Source: a virus. From it: a stretch of 50,887 nt of DNA. Below are positions 1 through 8,111 of the stretch, in pieces. Each line of letters opens with the position of its first letter. Positions within the stretch are counted from its first letter, which is position 1. The notes beneath the pieces were generated by a model. That model worked only from the letters and a program-made list of their open reading frames with translations, was not told where the DNA came from and made no database searches. Location: positions 1-50,887 of the IMG/VR virus record IMGVR_UViG_3300023180_000086; one strand, 5' to 3'. The translations under genes were made by a program, and so were the position numbers.

Positions 1-14
1 GTATTACTTAAAGA

Positions 15-296
15 TTATTCTTCAGTCTCTTCATGTTTTCTGCTCTCCTGAGATTGAGGAGCTGCAGAAGATACTGGAAGAGCGAATGCCTTCCTAACAA
101 ACGCATCAAGGGCAGCTTGCCCGCCAATGTATGTGATCTGTGTGGCTCCGGCTACCCATACCATAGAGAGTAGTACGGAGTCAGACTCATCATATACAAT
201 ACCTAGACTAAGAAGGAATAACCATCCCGCATTCCATATCATAGCGGCGATAAACTTTTTGGACTTAAAAGGCGTAGAGTGCGTTACTTCTTTCAT
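15..296 (-). CDS. small membrane protein, possibly holin-like
   Basis: A 93-residue protein with two hydrophobic segments (about residues 14-34 and 41-61) and a hydrophilic C-terminal tail rich in S, Q and E. Two short TM helices with a charged tail are a common holin layout, but no holin motif decides this and the function is inference. The ATG follows a GGGG stretch six bases upstream. It is divergent from the next gene, whose ribosome binding site lies just inside the shared 18-base gap. No lysis gene is adjacent; the endolysin is 34 kb away. Confidence 0.6.
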   Translation of the reverse strand: MKEVTHSTPFKSKKFIAAMIWNAGWLFLLSLGIVYDESDSVLLSMVWVAGATQITYIGGQAALDAFVRKAFALPVSSAAPQSQESRKHEETEE

Positions 297-314
297 ATTT
301 ACCCCGGAGGTTTA

Positions 315-548
315 ATGATACAACAGATAGAAACAAATAGATTTTTGTTTCTCTTAGAGAGTTTAGCAGACGAAATGAAACTTTGTCTAGATAATGAGGA
401 GTTTGTATCCTTTAAAACTCTCTGCAATCGCCTTAACAGAATCAATCAGCTTGTGCTAGCAGATAAGACGCAAGCTTGGGCATTGCGCCTCAAGGTAGAC
501 TTCTACTTTGATAAACTAATCAATTCAAATAGGCTGGTTATGGACTAG
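315..548 (+). CDS. small helical protein of unknown function
   Basis: A 77-residue, mostly helical protein that I do not recognise. The start is the ATG at 315, preceded by GGAGG six bases upstream; an earlier in-frame ATG at 279 lacks such a site and lies in the divergent gene. It is followed by a promoter-like element (546-580) that begins over its last codon. Confidence 0.6.
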   Translation: MIQQIETNRFLFLLESLADEMKLCLDNEEFVSFKTLCNRLNRINQLVLADKTQAWALRLKVDFYFDKLINSNRLVMD

Positions 549-580
549 CAAATAGTCAGCCAAATGTGGAATAAGAATTA
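546..580 (+). promoter_or_regulatory. promoter-like element, copy E (weakest)
   Basis: TAGCAAATAGTC at 546-557, a 12-base spacer, then AATAAGAATTA at 570-580. Spacing is identical to the four stronger copies at 1694, 29978, 32802 and 38347, and the core GCAAATA and AATAAG are kept. A hairpin starts immediately after it, as in the other copies. It lies 63 bases before the ATG at 643. Confidence 0.5.
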
Positions 581-616
581 CGTCTAGAAGATGAGGACTT
601 CTAGGCGTTTTTCTTT
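581..616 (+). terminator. hairpin with T-run: leader hairpin or terminator
   Basis: A 10-bp stem (581-590 with 598-607, one G-T pair) with a 7-base loop, followed by TTTTTC. On its own this looks like a Rho-independent terminator for the gene ending at 548. It starts directly after promoter-like element E, at the place where the other copies also have a hairpin, so it may instead be a 5' leader element acting by attenuation. Confidence 0.5.
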
Positions 617-642
617 ACCACCTTTCCTCGGAGATCTCCCTC

Positions 643-1044
643 ATGCATTATTATGATGAAATTTTGATTGGGCACCACATCGAGCTCGGCGTGCCTGAGC
701 TAAACTTACACGGACTTACGGTTAAGTCCAAATATCAATTCATTATCTGCCAAGAGTTTGATTGCACTGCAATCATCGAACTTATAGAAGAACTCGATGG
801 TACTCTACGATCGGTAGAGTTTCTTGCCTTGCCAAGGCAAGAAAGCCCTAGGGGCTACGCCAACAAGTTGGTGGAGCTATTGGGGCTGGATACAGTCACG
901 ATGAGACACGATTACTTCGTTGAAAAATACGGAATGGACGATGAAGACGCGTCCAAGCTGGCTCTTATGCTCGGGGTAGAACCAGCTCAACCAATCGCCT
1001 TCAATGCAACTAATGCAACATCGGAGGAAAACCATGTTCAATAA
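643..1044 (+). CDS. hypothetical protein
   Basis: A 133-residue protein, acidic, mixed alpha/beta in appearance, with no recognised motif. GGAG lies about 12 bases before the ATG. First gene of a compact plus-strand cluster of four overlapping small genes (643-1562). The overlaps imply translational coupling and a shared role, probably early or regulatory, but nothing in the sequence names it. Confidence 0.7.
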   Translation: MHYYDEILIGHHIELGVPELNLHGLTVKSKYQFIICQEFDCTAIIELIEELDGTLRSVEFLALPRQESPRGYANKLVELLGLDTVTMRHDYFVEKYGMDDEDASKLALMLGVEPAQPIAFNATNATSEENHVQ

Positions 1045-1264
1045 TTCGTACACCGTTGAAAAGTGGTGTAAAGAGCACCCTGACCGGGCGAAAGCCTTGG
1101 GTAAGGTGCTGTTTAAGAACCAATTCGCGTCATCAAAAAAAATACGCGAAGCAGTCTTCCAAATGGGCGTGGGCCCTGAGGAAGAAAGTATCGCAAAGTG
1201 GGCGACAGAGAACAAATCTATCGCCAAACAGTTATTCATCAAACTGTATAAGGAGTTAAAATGA
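1034..1264 (+). CDS. small hypothetical protein
   Basis: A 76-residue basic helical protein. The start is the ATG at 1034, nine bases after GGAGG; it overlaps the end of the preceding gene by 11 bases. An upstream in-frame ATG at 1004 has no such site. The end overlaps the next gene by ATGA. Function unknown. Confidence 0.7.
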   Translation: MFNNSYTVEKWCKEHPDRAKALGKVLFKNQFASSKKIREAVFQMGVGPEEESIAKWATENKSIAKQLFIKLYKELK

Positions 1265-1416
1265 CAATAGAAAAACAAACCCGTGCATTAATAAAAGAGC
1301 ACGGTCGTGTAGAAACAAAGAAATTGATGTGGATGATTATTAACAATCCACATGCCCGACTGGAGGATGTGGAGGAGGCCAAACGAATCCTCCGTCACAT
1401 GGGGGTGGAGGTATGA
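1261..1416 (+). CDS. very small hypothetical protein (51 aa)
   Basis: A 51-residue basic helical protein beginning MTIEKQTRALIKEHG and ending RHMGVEV. It starts inside an ATGA overlap with the previous gene and ends in an ATGA overlap with the next, which is strong evidence that it is translated. Function unknown. Confidence 0.6.
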   Translation: MTIEKQTRALIKEHGRVETKKLMWMIINNPHARLEDVEEAKRILRHMGVEV

Positions 1417-1562
1417 AGCATTTTGGAAAAAAAATCCGTGGTGCTTGGTGGGTGTGTTATGGTACACCCACCGCCTATCAAAACCTTTACAGAATCTTTG
1501 ATGGTTCTGTTAGAAAGGAATACGTTGATAGAGCAATTAAGCGTCGTCACGGTTCTCAATAG
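1413..1562 (+). CDS. very small hypothetical protein (49 aa)
   Basis: A 49-residue basic protein with two adjacent tryptophans, ending KRRHGSQ. It starts in an ATGA overlap with the preceding gene. A longer open frame over the same bases (1423-1629) has no ribosome binding site and was not chosen. Last gene of the 643-1562 cluster. Function unknown. Confidence 0.55.
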   Translation: MKHFGKKIRGAWWVCYGTPTAYQNLYRIFDGSVRKEYVDRAIKRRHGSQ

Positions 1563-1693
1563 TCCTGCAGGACTTTATGCAGTCTTAGCTACCTCTGGTA
1601 GTGCTTTCCCATCTAGGGGGCTCCTATAAACCTAGAACGTGTTCGAGTGAAGTGTATTCTGCCACCTCTCCTCGTTCTTTTTTTTAGCCCATT

Positions 1694-1768
1694 CTGCAAA
1701 TATAGGTTCGTTTATAGCATAAGTATTTTGAACGCAACCAACCTTCTTTTTCAAATCCTCCATGCGTT
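1694..1768 (+). promoter_or_regulatory. phage promoter element with leader hairpin, copy A
   Basis: CTGCAAATATAG at 1694-1705, 12-base spacer, CATAAGTATTTTG at 1718-1730. A stem AACGCA (1731-1736) pairs with TGCGTT (1763-1768). It lies in the 230-base gene-free stretch 1563-1792, which otherwise shows only a weak palindrome at 1561-1574. The ATG at 1793 follows the hairpin by 24 bases. Confidence 0.65.
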
Positions 1769-1792
1769 TTAAGAGGTAAATCGGAGCAAGTC

Positions 1793-2956
1793 ATGGCTAA
1801 TAAGCTATTTACAATTGATGAGATTGTTAACCTTCACAACACCCTCATTGGTGTTTCACACACATACAGCAGATACTATGGATCTAGAGAAAACCCCTTC
1901 CTAGAAGTTTGCCAAAAGTTGCAACAGAAAGTAGAGTTCTACGAAAACAACGAGATTCCATTCGAGCCGACCTACATCGGTAGTAGAGTCGAAATGAAAA
2001 GATCTCTCTTCTCAGAGGTATGGAACTGGATTGAATCTCACACCGACTGGGATTTAGATAAAAATAGAAGAAATCCTTTCATCACTCAAACAAACCTGAC
2101 AGAAGTCCAAACCTTTGGTCCTCTATTGAGATTCTTTGGCCTACAACTCTATGAAAACCCTCTTGGGGGGTACATAGGCACATATAACGCAAGGGTTCCT
2201 GTCGATGCACTGCCGACCTGGCTTGACCCTCGTGCCGTGCACCGGTACAAGGTGCTTGAAGCGGGTAGTCCATCGGGTTATCCTAAGTGGTCTATAATAA
2301 AGACCATGGAAAAAACCTCCCTACACCGTGGAATGCTCATCAGAGATGATACATTCCAGTTGTCGCGGCAATGCGACAATCTACTGGGCATCTTGGGCCC
2401 AGATTCAGAATACGAGGAATACATTGATATTTCTCATACTAAGAGGGTAGGTAATTGGAAAAAACCGCCTACCAAGTTCGTTCCGATTGAGGAACTGAGT
2501 AGGTACAAATGCGTGTCGTCAGGTGTAACGGTCGGATCGGACAGATACATAGATGGTGATAGGGTCATCGCCATCTATGGCTGGGGAGCAGGTCAGGTGG
2601 GTGGCGAAGGCTGGGTTAATAACACCCGGCTAATGCGGAAGGAGCGATCTTCAACAGCTCCTGTTATCCCAACATACCCGGAAGACCGGATGTTGCAAAT
2701 CCATAAGGATTTGCAACAGCAATTCTACCTCGGATACCCAGTCCGGACTGAGATTAAACTAGATGGGTTAGACTTCTCGGTTAAGAAGTCTAATCTTAGC
2801 CGGGAAGCTTGGGAAGGAGAAAAAAAGATGGTGGGTCATAGGCTTGCCGTCTATGTAACGGATGGGCAGACTGCGATTACGGTCTCTACACCAAAGACCG
2901 TGATCAACTATGTGGTTGAGAATGATGTTTACAGCGTAGAAGAGTTCTTGATGTAA
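1793..2956 (+). CDS. hypothetical protein (387 aa)
   Basis: A soluble-looking 387-residue protein without recognised domains, rich in aromatic residues and tryptophan, with no signal peptide or TM segment. GGAG lies nine bases before the ATG. It is a single-gene unit with its own promoter element (copy A), and converges on the minus-strand tail operon whose last gene ends at 3013. Function unknown. Confidence 0.75.
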   Translation: MANKLFTIDEIVNLHNTLIGVSHTYSRYYGSRENPFLEVCQKLQQKVEFYENNEIPFEPTYIGSRVEMKRSLFSEVWNWIESHTDWDLDKNRRNPFITQTNLTEVQTFGPLLRFFGLQLYENPLGGYIGTYNARVPVDALPTWLDPRAVHRYKVLEAGSPSGYPKWSIIKTMEKTSLHRGMLIRDDTFQLSRQCDNLLGILGPDSEYEEYIDISHTKRVGNWKKPPTKFVPIEELSRYKCVSSGVTVGSDRYIDGDRVIAIYGWGAGQVGGEGWVNNTRLMRKERSSTAPVIPTYPEDRMLQIHKDLQQQFYLGYPVRTEIKLDGLDFSVKKSNLSREAWEGEKKMVGHRLAVYVTDGQTAITVSTPKTVINYVVENDVYSVEEFLM

Positions 2957-2969
2957 ACATCAAGCGCCG

Positions 2970-3020
2970 AGGGAGAGGGCGCGTTATAAATGCTCTCCCT
3001 GGCCGGCAGTGGTTATTTTT
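2970..3020 (+). terminator. possible terminator hairpin
   Basis: AGGGAGAG (2970-2977) pairs with CTCTCCCT (2993-3000) across a 15-base loop; a six-T run follows only after about 13 more bases. It is in the right place to end the convergent transcripts, but the distance to the T-run makes it a weak candidate. Confidence 0.3.
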
Positions 3021-3579
3021 TCGCTTCCTCTTTACGTTCTGTAGCTTGGGCATGTTTAACACCCATGATGGTACCAATAATAGAGAAGCTGTTTGTTAAA
3101 AGGATACCAAAAAGGTTACTCCAGGTGTTTCCAATCAAAGTAGTCTCACCACTCTGTATCATCATAGAGTAGACATACATTGCAGTAACGATTACACCTA
3201 CGGCTACAATTACAAGAAGCGCAATGTTTACGATATTACCAATCAGCTCAAACTGGCTCTTTTGTTGAGCCACCGATAGATCTTTAAGCGCATTCTCAGT
3301 AGCTGCTTCTGCTGCATCTAGAGCTACCTGCAAGTCAGCCATTAGAGTATTGTTCTCTTCTGCCTTGGCTGTAAGCTCTTTGTTTTGATCTTGAACCTGC
3401 CTAGTGACCTCTAGTCTTTTTTTCCGTCTCTCTGCATCCTTCTCCTGGCATACTTTAAGATACTCACCAAACTCTTCACTGGCGGGTTCTAACACCTTAA
3501 GGATGCTGCCTTCGAGATAAACACCCCTTGTGTTACCCATTGCAATAAGATCAACCTCTTGTTGTACAGTAAGTTTCAT
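3013..3579 (-). CDS. coiled-coil membrane protein coupled to the two-component genes
   Basis: A 188-residue protein: soluble N-terminus (1-45), charged coiled coil (about 46-110), TM helix (about 112-132) and a second hydrophobic segment (about 148-165), then a charged tail. Its ATG overlaps the stop of the response regulator gene (ATGA), so the two are translationally coupled. It could be the membrane output or anchor of the kinase/receiver pair. Not recognised as a known family; that role is inferred from position only. Last gene of the minus-strand operon starting near 11.93 kb. Confidence 0.75.
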   Translation of the reverse strand: MKLTVQQEVDLIAMGNTRGVYLEGSILKVLEPASEEFGEYLKVCQEKDAERRKKRLEVTRQVQDQNKELTAKAEENNTLMADLQVALDAAEAATENALKDLSVAQQKSQFELIGNIVNIALLVIVAVGVIVTAMYVYSMMIQSGETTLIGNTWSNLFGILLTNSFSIIGTIMGVKHAQATERKEEAKK

Positions 3580-4007
3580 TGATACACCTTAAATGGAAGT
3601 GTCCCATCCTTATAACCCTGAAAATCTTCTTTAAACTCTTCTAACCTTGGTTCAATATCATCTGACTTGACAATCCAGAACTGTGCCCCAACGTGTATTG
3701 CCTTTTCAATCTCACGTTCATCTGCGCTACTAGAAATAATACCAATAACAACACCATTACCGTAGTCGTGATTGATCTTATCTATCAGCTCTATACCATC
3801 AAAAGAAGATCCGATAATATTTAGGTCAGCAAAAACTACATCAGGCTTCTCGTTTGGTGAGTTCTGAATATCTTCAAATAGACTTGCAGCTTCCTCTGAA
3901 CTATACATGGCTTCTAAGTTAAAGGTAATGTCAAGAAGGCTACAAGCATCCTCAAACACAAGGTGAAACAAATCTTCATCGTCTACTAATAAAATACTTC
4001 TAATCAT
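3576..4007 (-). CDS. single-domain response regulator (receiver)
   Basis: A 143-residue CheY-like receiver with no output domain. Acidic pocket D9-D10-E11 (LLVDDED), phospho-acceptor D61 (VVFADLNI), Ser92 (IISSS) and Lys114 (WIVKSDD) are all in place, so it should accept phosphate. Only about 20 residues follow the receiver. The ATG lies behind GGAG and overlaps the kinase stop by ATGA; the next gene overlaps in the same way. In the receiver family the partner would be the histidine kinase just upstream. With no DNA-binding domain, the output must be protein-protein, perhaps to the membrane protein downstream. Confidence 0.88.
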   Translation of the reverse strand: MIRSILLVDDEDLFHLVFEDACSLLDITFNLEAMYSSEEAASLFEDIQNSPNEKPDVVFADLNIIGSSFDGIELIDKINHDYGNGVVIGIISSSADEREIEKAIHVGAQFWIVKSDDIEPRLEEFKEDFQGYKDGTLPFKVYQ

Positions 4008-5023
4008 TGAGTCTCCAAAATACGTCGTAAATCTATCGCTAGAGAAGTACCTGGCTCATCCGTACTTTTCACCTTGATATCACAATCGTGCTCTTTAAGT
4101 ATTGCTAAAGCAATATTAAGACCCAACCCTGAACCGCCATCAAAGTTTTCTTCTTTTCGCTTGAATGGGAGACTCAGCTCTTCAAACTCTTCCTGAGTCA
4201 TCCCGATCCCATTGTCTTTTACTATAAGGTACTCACCATCTACTGTAACCCAAACCTTAACTTTTTGCTTAGATTCGTTGTACTTTATTCCATTTCTAAT
4301 AAAGTTATCAATCGCAGTGCAGAAAAGGGATTTATTTGCATTTAGGTTCGGAAGATTACCCACCTCAACACTAGCATAGTAGGCTGTGTGTTTTAAGTAA
4401 AAGTCCAAGGCTTCCTTAAGATTGAATACCTCTTTATCTAGCTGAGAGCGCTCTTTCACTAAGTTTGTAAAAGCATAGACACCTTGATACACCGTTCTTG
4501 TGTGTATGAGTCCCCGCTCGAGCATCTTAATTGCGGCGCCTAACTTAAGCTCGTTAATTAAGTCAGGAGTCAGCTTTGCTTGTAGCATAGAAAGACCCCT
4601 AGGAAGATAAGTATTAATACCAGAGTGCATATCATGTCTAATAATACGATTAGAGTACTCAAGAAATACCTTCTTTTGGTATAGCTCCTCTCTAATTTTT
4701 ACTTTTTCCAAGATGGCTGAGTTGATCTTAAAAGAGCTCTTTAACCACTTATCATAGGCAAGATTTTGCCCTGGCACAAAAATGCCATGACGATAATGCG
4801 TAGGCATCTCCTTTCCCTCTTCGTCAGTAACGAAAATCTCTGTCCGAAAGATCTCTTTTATAATTAGGTTCTGGTAAGTATTCTCTAGTTCGCTCTTAAG
4901 ACCCGAAAGTACGCCACTCTCCGAGAAATGGAAACGAGGACACCCATCTAACTCTATAAAAGAGTTTGGATTATTGTAATCTCTTGGAGACCAGCAAATG
5001 CTATACCATACACCTGTAGTCAC
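4004..5023 (-). CDS. soluble sensor histidine kinase
   Basis: A 339-residue kinase. Residues 1-110 form an unrecognised, probably sensory, region with no TM helix or signal peptide. An H-box has His130 in IIRHDMHSG. The C-terminal HATPase_c domain shows the N-box (DNFIRNGIKYN, 239-249), G1 (DNGIGM, 270-275) and G2 (GGSGLGLNIA, about 296-305). All catalytic elements appear intact. The GTG start has GGAGAAG upstream and overlaps the stop of the hydrolase gene (GTGA); the receiver gene follows with an ATGA overlap. A complete kinase/receiver pair inside a phage late operon is unusual. Its target could be host physiology or a late lysis or assembly decision; the sequence does not say. Confidence 0.88.
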   Translation of the reverse strand: MTTGVWYSICWSPRDYNNPNSFIELDGCPRFHFSESGVLSGLKSELENTYQNLIIKEIFRTEIFVTDEEGKEMPTHYRHGIFVPGQNLAYDKWLKSSFKINSAILEKVKIREELYQKKVFLEYSNRIIRHDMHSGINTYLPRGLSMLQAKLTPDLINELKLGAAIKMLERGLIHTRTVYQGVYAFTNLVKERSQLDKEVFNLKEALDFYLKHTAYYASVEVGNLPNLNANKSLFCTAIDNFIRNGIKYNESKQKVKVWVTVDGEYLIVKDNGIGMTQEEFEELSLPFKRKEENFDGGSGLGLNIALAILKEHDCDIKVKSTDEPGTSLAIDLRRILETQ

Positions 5024-5799
5024 TTTCTTCTCCTATATTCGTAAGTGCCTTGTGCAATAGCTGGGATTGTAAATCCAGCCCCCTGGAATCTAGATGTCTT
5101 AAATGCAGCCTCTCCCTTTGGCTTAAACTGAACAACAGGAGGATTACTTAGAGATCTAAAATCAATTGAAGTCATCATTCTTGGAGACTTTGTATGGACT
5201 ACTCCTACTTTCTTTTGAATATCAGCAACAAAAGATGAACATAGAACTTTGCCATCAATAGGATCTCTGCCAAATATCTTATCTAATGCAATCCTTTCTA
5301 GATTTGTATCCCCAAAGATAGCCATTCCTCCTAGCCCAGCATCGTACTTGTAGTTATTCAGTTTAACAGCTTGCTCGGCGTGTGTAACCATTCTCTGACG
5401 CATTGCGTCTGAAACATTAGGTCTTATCGCTAGCACTCCTTTATCACCTTTTTTTAAGTAATCAGAAAGCGTTCTTGTATGAACATCTCGACCTGGACCA
5501 ATATGAGCTAGACGCCCATCTCCTAAGTAAATAGCACTATGAAGATACTTACCCTCGGATAGCCGGAATAAATTGGTTTTCATTTTAGGAAAGAATCCCT
5601 TATTTTCTTTCCCTACTAATAAAACATCTCCTGGCTTTAGATTTTTTTGAAATGTTGGGATACTCTCAGTAGTTACCTTAGGGACAAGTCGCTGTAAGTT
5701 GCGTAAACGTGACCCTCTTCTTGCCAGTTTTAATCCTAGGGCTAAACTTGGTAAACTGATGCTGGCAAAGCCAATACTAACTTTATCTTCTCTTTTCAT
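5020..5799 (-). CDS. permuted NlpC/P60-like (YiiX-type) cysteine hydrolase
   Basis: A 259-residue protein. Residues 1-45 include a short hydrophobic stretch (8-25) and basic residues. Then LKPGDVLLVG (55-64) is followed by YLHSAIYLGDG with His87, and by VLCSSFV with Cys187. This His-before-Cys order and the PGDVLL opening are typical of circularly permuted papain-like (YiiX/YebB, LRAT-like) enzymes, which act on peptides, amides or lipids. The catalytic reading is inferred from these motifs. The start overlaps the glycosyltransferase gene by 17 bases; the stop overlaps the kinase GTG start. It may act on the cell envelope during entry or lysis. Confidence 0.65.
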   Translation of the reverse strand: MKREDKVSIGFASISLPSLALGLKLARRGSRLRNLQRLVPKVTTESIPTFQKNLKPGDVLLVGKENKGFFPKMKTNLFRLSEGKYLHSAIYLGDGRLAHIGPGRDVHTRTLSDYLKKGDKGVLAIRPNVSDAMRQRMVTHAEQAVKLNNYKYDAGLGGMAIFGDTNLERIALDKIFGRDPIDGKVLCSSFVADIQKKVGVVHTKSPRMMTSIDFRSLSNPPVVQFKPKGEAAFKTSRFQGAGFTIPAIAQGTYEYRRRK

Positions 5800-7348
5800 A
5801 GTACTCTCTAAGTTTGTTGCGATTCTTATAAGCTAATAGCCCTGCTCCACCCAATGCAACTCTTGCAGCATTTAACCTTAATAGCCTTCTATGCAGAGGA
5901 GCAAGTGGATTATTCTCAGCAATCCTTTTTGAAGTGACTAGATTTGCGATCTCAGTAGCCCCTCCATCAGCTGCAACACTAAGTCTAGAGTATCCCTTTT
6001 TCTGGCTAGAGGGGTTGGCAAAGAAATCATCAAGGGGCTGTACTCGATCCTGCTGAATATATACGGAACTTCTAATGTTTGGCTTGTACATCTTTTCAAT
6101 AGCAAAAGTATTTCTATAGCTTGGGCCGGCTTTAGAAACTGTGTTGTCCAAGAAAATCTTAAACGGTTTCCCAGCTGCACGAGCTTCTGTAATTGTAGTC
6201 CCGCCAGGTCTAATGATGTTTAGATCTGCCTCTTGCATCATCTTTGATAGGTTAGCAAAGCCTTCAATATTCAATGTAACACCAAGAGCCGCAGCTTTTC
6301 CTTTCATACTGTTGAGTCTTCTAATAAGTTTTGGATCATAAAGTTTGTGGCCTTTCTTACCTGCATAGCCTGTTACCACATGAATCGTTGCACCCTGCGG
6401 TAAGTTCTTAGACTTTAAGACAGTGTTAAGACCATCCTCAACGCCCATTCCCAAGGCTCCGCCAGAAATCGTAATGTTATACCCCTTGGGTAATATTTTA
6501 GTAAAGCTTTTCTTAGGAGGAGAGATGGGTAATGCAGATACTGTGTGAATTCTTCCTTTAAGAGTTGGGTGCTCTTTTTGTAGAATGGGCGCTGCGCTAG
6601 GTGTAGCAATATGCTGAGAGAAGCTGCCCATCGTGTTTTGAAAGAATGGATTGGGCATCTTAAATGGGGCCTGATCGGTATGCACAGTGTATATTGGGCT
6701 ATCAACATGCTTTTGCAAGAACATATCCATTCCAGAGTGCATATTAACGATCTGCTTGCCCGCTGTATCTTTACTAAACTTTTCCCAGTCGATCCCATTT
6801 GTATAGTAGTCATACGCCTTTACAGCATTTCCTGCGAGGTCTTTTGTCCCTTTGATAGTATCACGAGGCGTAAAAATCTTATTGAACTCTTGCATTCTAC
6901 CAGGAAACGCATAATCATCAAGATTCACTAACTGTACTTCAACCCCCTTTTTCTTTAATGCTTCAGCAACTGCCTTACCTTGATTTCTGTGGCCCGCCCC
7001 ACGGCTGTCATCAGTGTGTAGAACTACAAATGGAGCATCTGGCCTAAGGGCTCTCTTCTCTGTAGGAAGTAATCCCATTCCGACATACATTCCACTGCCG
7101 CCTGCTAATCCTGTAGCCGCAATAGTATTTTCTGTTTTATCCGACAGACCGGTTAGGGAAGCTATCTTTTCAAGCTCTAAGTAATAATACTTACCAGCTG
7201 TCTTTGTAAACTTATGGTCGGGTTTCATCTTTTTATAGATGCCCATAATGTATGCATAGTTATCTTTCTGGCCAGACTTTCTAGCAATCTCTGTTGCTCT
7301 TTGCCATTTCTCTTCATCACGTTTAGACTTAACTACACTATTAGGCAT
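5783..7348 (-). CDS. GT28-like glycosyltransferase (MGDG synthase/MurG type) with capsid-type tag
   Basis: A 521-residue protein. Residues 1-45 form a basic helical region ending in YIMGIYKKM. LELEKIASL (57-65) is the KxA motif shared with many virion proteins. A GT-B fold covers about 105-440: TDDSRGAGH (112-120) in the N-domain, HTDQAP (223-228), SGGALGMG (295-302) opening the C-domain, and the nucleotide-sugar loop PGGTTITEARAAGKP (381-395) with Glu388. These are the hallmarks of GT28 enzymes that glycosylate membrane lipids. The C-terminus is basic. It sits among tail and virion genes and just before a hydrolase gene. The KxA motif suggests packaging and proteolytic release, so it may be an ejected enzyme that modifies host lipid or envelope. 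Enzyme class is fairly sure; substrate is unknown. Confidence 0.78.
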   Translation of the reverse strand: MPNSVVKSKRDEEKWQRATEIARKSGQKDNYAYIMGIYKKMKPDHKFTKTAGKYYYLELEKIASLTGLSDKTENTIAATGLAGGSGMYVGMGLLPTEKRALRPDAPFVVLHTDDSRGAGHRNQGKAVAEALKKKGVEVQLVNLDDYAFPGRMQEFNKIFTPRDTIKGTKDLAGNAVKAYDYYTNGIDWEKFSKDTAGKQIVNMHSGMDMFLQKHVDSPIYTVHTDQAPFKMPNPFFQNTMGSFSQHIATPSAAPILQKEHPTLKGRIHTVSALPISPPKKSFTKILPKGYNITISGGALGMGVEDGLNTVLKSKNLPQGATIHVVTGYAGKKGHKLYDPKLIRRLNSMKGKAAALGVTLNIEGFANLSKMMQEADLNIIRPGGTTITEARAAGKPFKIFLDNTVSKAGPSYRNTFAIEKMYKPNIRSSVYIQQDRVQPLDDFFANPSSQKKGYSRLSVAADGGATEIANLVTSKRIAENNPLAPLHRRLLRLNAARVALGGAGLLAYKNRNKLREYYEKRR

Positions 7349-7355
7349 GACTGGC

Positions 7356-8111
7356 TCACTGAATCTTTTTTATCTGAGCAAATTGTGTCTTGCGCAGTCT
7401 GTTCTCTACTTTGTACAGCTCTTTAGTAATACTTTTCTTACGAATGGAAGGCGCTGTAGTAGCCCCTGCGACTGCTCCTACAATAGCAGCAGGGATCACA
7501 GTTTTCTTCAGAAACTTTTGAGCACCAGGATCCTTAACCATCGAAGCAGCAGCCATAAGAGGTGCGGCAACAAAAGAACCGATAACTCCACCTTGGGCTC
7601 TAGTTTTTCCAGTAGGCTCATAGTATTGAGACACAAGTTTCTTTTTTCTATCCTGCAGCTCAGGACGAGTCATCCAAGAGATTGGTTTGAAGGAAGCAGA
7701 TTTCTTCATGGGCTTTTCCCAGCCCTTTCTAATTCGTTTCTTTTTATGAAACTTTTTAAGACGATGAATCATGTACAGCTTTGCAGCCATAGCCGTAGGC
7801 ACACTAACTTTAAGGGCTGTTTTAAGGGGAGATATTTTCCCAACCCTTTCTACCTCTTTTAGATATTCAGGCTGTGCTAACAACATAGGATTCTTATTAA
7901 AATCAGTCCGCAATTTTTCCAACCTTCCGGCCTTCCACCCAACCATAGGAGATACTGTAAGGCCAAAAGAAGCGGCACCTGCACCTACAGCAGCTCCAGT
8001 ACTAGCATTAGATATATGCTTATCAGACCCGACGTACTCTTCAATCCTTTGCTTTCTTCTAAGATATGCCGCCTGTCTGGTCTTCTTTTTTTCTGCTTCT
8101 GATTTACGCAT
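7356..8111 (-). CDS. basic, glycine-rich membrane-active virion-type protein
   Basis: A 251-residue very basic protein with glycine/alanine-rich hydrophobic stretches near residues 40-60, 105-117 and in the C-terminal third (GAVAGATTAP region), of the kind that can insert into membranes. It contains MKKSASF, a KxA-like site. The start is the ATG at 8111, eight bases after GGGAG and sharing TAATG with the previous stop; an ATG two codons earlier is too close to the site. I do not recognise the family; ejection or pore function is inference. Confidence 0.65.
   Translation of the reverse strand: MRKSEAEKKKTRQAAYLRRKQRIEEYVGSDKHISNASTGAAVGAGAASFGLTVSPMVGWKAGRLEKLRTDFNKNPMLLAQPEYLKEVERVGKISPLKTALKVSVPTAMAAKLYMIHRLKKFHKKKRIRKGWEKPMKKSASFKPISWMTRPELQDRKKKLVSQYYEPTGKTRAQGGVIGSFVAAPLMAAASMVKDPGAQKFLKKTVIPAAIVGAVAGATTAPSIRKKSITKELYKVENRLRKTQFAQIKKIQ

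Noticed and set aside
1423-1629. 68-residue plus-strand open frame
   Set aside because: Overlaps the ATGA-coupled 49-residue gene at 1413-1562 and lacks a ribosome binding site.
3013-5023. Host contamination explaining the two-component genes
   Set aside because: The genes are joined by start/stop overlaps to the phage tail operon and share its base use, so they belong to the phage.
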